DNA from: JACRPZ01 sp040758255
GTDB lineage: Bacteria; Nitrospirota; Thermodesulfovibrionia; UBA6902
Assembly: GCA_040758255.1 (NCBI GenBank)
Contig: JBFLVX010000021.1
Location: 1 to 22,015 of the forward strand
Direction: 5' to 3'
DNA length: 22,015 bases
In this document: one piece after another, positions 20,282 to 22,015 of the stretch
How the letters are laid out: every line of letters begins with the position of its first letter
Position numbering within the stretch: position 1 is the first letter of the stretch
Notes under the pieces: model-generated
Told to the model about the DNA's origin: nothing
Databases searched by the model: none
Seen by the model: the letters and a program-made list of their open reading frames with translations, nothing else
Program-made: the position numbers and the translations under genes

Positions 20282-22015
20282 ATGATTAACGACAAGAAGA
20301 AAACCATGAGATTTCGCACATTTTTTCCTCACACCCTGCTATTTGTCTTTGCCGTCTTTATCGTTGCGAATGTAACAGTACAGGTTTGGGCAGGGATTGA
20401 AAAGGCTCCCCCCGCTGTAATTGATGCAATGGCCGCAGGCCAGCCCCAGGAAGTCATTGTGCTTTTTGACGACACCGCCATCCAGAATACGGCAGAAGCG
20501 ATGCGCCAGAATATCGGCGCTGACTATGACACTACCGAGATTCTCGATATGAAGAAGGCAGAATATGATGCGCTGAAACAGGGGGTCATAGGGCTTCTCC
20601 CGGCAGAAGAACAGGAGACCATACAGGATTACAGCCATCTTCCTATGGTGTTTATGAGGGTAAATTCCCTGGGCGTCTTGCAGCAGATCACGGAACGGCC
20701 GGAGGTGGTGAGGGTCTACGAAAATGAGAAAAAATATCACATGCTGGCTTCAACCCTCCCTTTCATACAACAGCCTCAGGTTGCGGCATTGGGCATGGTA
20801 GGAACAGGGACAACAGTAGCAGTTCTTGACAACGGCATTGACCTGACACAGCCCGCCTTCGGCACCTGTACGTCTCCGGTTCCGGGTTTCTGTTCTGATA
20901 CAAATCCTCCTGCAGCGCCAGCAGGATGCAAGATCTCATGCACCCGTGATTTCGACAACGGAACAGACCACAACCATGGCTCAAATGTTACCGGAATCGT
21001 CCTCGGGGTTGCCTCTGACACAAGGGTAGCGGCGCTGAATGTTTTCAGAAACGACGGCTATGCCTATTCCGACCGCATAATTCAAGCCATCAATTGGAGC
21101 ATAACCAATAAGACTGCGTACAACATAGTGGCGATGAACCTGAGCCTCGGCGGAGGGGGTTCCACCACACCCTGCGGAGGGGATGTATTTGCAACCCCTG
21201 TCTTTAATGCCAGGCAGGCAGGTATCCTCGCAGCGATTGCGTCAGGGAATAACGCTTTTACTAACATGATATCTTCTCCAGGCTGTGTGCCGGCAGCGGT
21301 CTCCGTAGGCGCTGTGTATGATTTAAATTATGGGGTACAATCCTGGTCTGTCTGCACGGATACGACGAGCGTTCCTGACAAAGTGGTCTGTTTTTCCAAC
21401 AGCGCCTCTTTCCTTACCATGTTGGCTCCAGGGGCGCACGTTGACGCTGCGGGACGTGTTAATTATTCAGGGACTTCAATGGCTACGCCTCATATAGCAG
21501 GCTCCATTGCGGTAATAAAGGGAGCGAATGCATTCCCCGGGGATACGCCTGACCAGGTCGTGACGAGGATGACGAGTACCGGAGTCCCTGATACTGACCC
21601 TAAAAGCGGTGTCACCACGCCGCGGATCGATCTTCTTGCAGCAGTGGGCGGCGGAGGCGGGACGTTCTCTATCTCAGGCACGGTAACGACAGGAGGAGGC
21701 ACCCCAATGACAGGGGTGACTATAACCCTTGGCGGCGCGGGAGCAGGGACAACCACAACCAATGCCAGCGGCAATTACAGCTTCACTGGTTTGTCCAATG
21801 GAACATATACATTAACGCCGAGCATAGCAGGATATACATTCAGTCCCACAAGCAGGACAGCGATAATAAGCGGGGCTAACATAACCGGCCAGAACTTTGT
21901 TGGAACACTTACTGGCGGGACATACTCTATCTCAGGCAGGGTGACGACAGGAGGAGGTAGTAGCCCCAGCCCATTGGCAGGGGTAACTATAACCCTTGGC
22001 GGCGCGGGAGCAGGG
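20282..22015 (+). CDS. Secreted subtilisin-like serine protease (S8), 3' end outside window
   Basis: The frame is open for 578 codons to the right edge. Residues 1-37 are a long Sec signal peptide (cleavage after VWA). Residues 55-150 look like an I9-type inhibitory prosegment. The S8 catalytic domain spans about 165-455: D183 in VAVLDNGID, H232 in NHGSNVTG (second histidine of the usual HGTH is replaced by N235), oxyanion N323 in SGNN, and S399 in SGTSMATPH. Eight or more cysteines in the domain suggest disulfides. From 461 on there are tandem beta-sandwich repeats of the carboxypeptidase-regulatory type (SISGTVTTGGG, GVTITLGGAGAG, NASGNYSFTGL); one full copy and the start of a second are seen. 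AGGG-type ribosome site GGAGGG lies five bases before the ATG. Likely an extracellular or surface protease; substrate unknown. Confidence 0.92.
   Translation, partial: MINDKKKTMRFRTFFPHTLLFVFAVFIVANVTVQVWAGIEKAPPAVIDAMAAGQPQEVIVLFDDTAIQNTAEAMRQNIGADYDTTEILDMKKAEYDALKQGVIGLLPAEEQETIQDYSHLPMVFMRVNSLGVLQQITERPEVVRVYENEKKYHMLASTLPFIQQPQVAALGMVGTGTTVAVLDNGIDLTQPAFGTCTSPVPGFCSDTNPPAAPAGCKISCTRDFDNGTDHNHGSNVTGIVLGVASDTRVAALNVFRNDGYAYSDRIIQAINWSITNKTAYNIVAMNLSLGGGGSTTPCGGDVFATPVFNARQAGILAAIASGNNAFTNMISSPGCVPAAVSVGAVYDLNYGVQSWSVCTDTTSVPDKVVCFSNSASFLTMLAPGAHVDAAGRVNYSGTSMATPHIAGSIAVIKGANAFPGDTPDQVVTRMTSTGVPDTDPKSGVTTPRIDLLAAVGGGGGTFSISGTVTTGGGTPMTGVTITLGGAGAGTTTTNASGNYSFTGLSNGTYTLTPSIAGYTFSPTSRTAIISGANITGQNFVGTLTGGTYSISGRVTTGGGSSPSPLAGVTITLGGAGAG
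21668..22015 (+). repeat. Tandem coding repeat in the protease C-terminus
   Basis: The unit starting TCTATCTCAGG at 21668 recurs at 21926, a 258-base (86-codon) period. A 30-base segment at 21719-21748 is identical to 21986-22015, offset by 267 because the second unit carries nine extra bases. High DNA identity suggests recent duplication; more copies may lie beyond the edge. Confidence 0.9.

Overview
The window looks like a draft or metagenome-derived scaffold of a Gram-negative bacterium. It encodes an outer-membrane secretin, a lipoprotein with a lipobox and an ABC-type polysaccharide (O-antigen) exporter, and it has a run of 10 Ns at 15161-15170. GC is moderate by eye (low to mid 40s percent) with AT-rich patches. 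Several starts are TTG or GTG. The gene mix (pyruvoyl-dependent arginine decarboxylase with agmatinase, Wzm/Wzt, radical SAM proteins, many glycosyltransferases) would fit Nitrospirota or former Deltaproteobacteria, but this is a guess; no rRNA or other marker is present.

Left part (1-1521): a two-gene polyamine operon, pdaD-speB, converts arginine to agmatine and then to putrescine plus urea. Directly after it, on the opposite strand, lies a short decayed tail of an EAL-domain (cyclic-di-GMP phosphodiesterase) gene, which looks like a rearrangement scar.

Polysaccharide block (1782-9298, plus strand): a membrane sugar-1-phosphate transferase of the WbaP/polyprenyl glycosylphosphotransferase family starts glycan synthesis on the lipid carrier. 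Three glycosyltransferase genes follow (one is a two-catalytic-domain protein with a coiled-coil middle), then an AT-rich methyltransferase-like gene and a PIG-L/LmbE-type deacetylase. A truncated glycosyltransferase start (7424-7534) shows that the block has been remodelled.

Envelope/secretion block (9421-15067, plus strand): a GspD-type secretin without other type II secretion genes nearby, then a 569-base regulatory region, a secreted protein of unknown family, a strong terminator, and a lipoprotein with a six-Asp-box propeller and a C-terminal NTF2-like domain. The 569-base region is the most unusual part of the window. It has a duplicated near-consensus sigma70 promoter, a third TTGACA box, a possible sigma54 element, an A/T palindrome abutting the first -35 box, a perfect Shine-Dalgarno-like sequence with no start codon, and a leader palindrome. 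This points to very high or finely controlled expression of the unknown secreted protein.

After the assembly gap (15171-19976, minus strand): wzm-wzt (ABC exporter with a C-terminal glycan-binding domain on the ATPase), a radical SAM/SPASM protein and a methyltransferase-acetyltransferase fusion form a tight operon that probably modifies and exports an O-antigen-type glycan. Divergent from it, at 20282, starts a secreted subtilisin-like protease with 86-residue-period C-terminal repeats; it runs off the right edge.

No CRISPR array, tRNA, rRNA, transposase or complete mobile element was seen. I did not find a clearly new multi-gene system. The best candidates for new biology are the leader region and the unknown secreted protein it drives.
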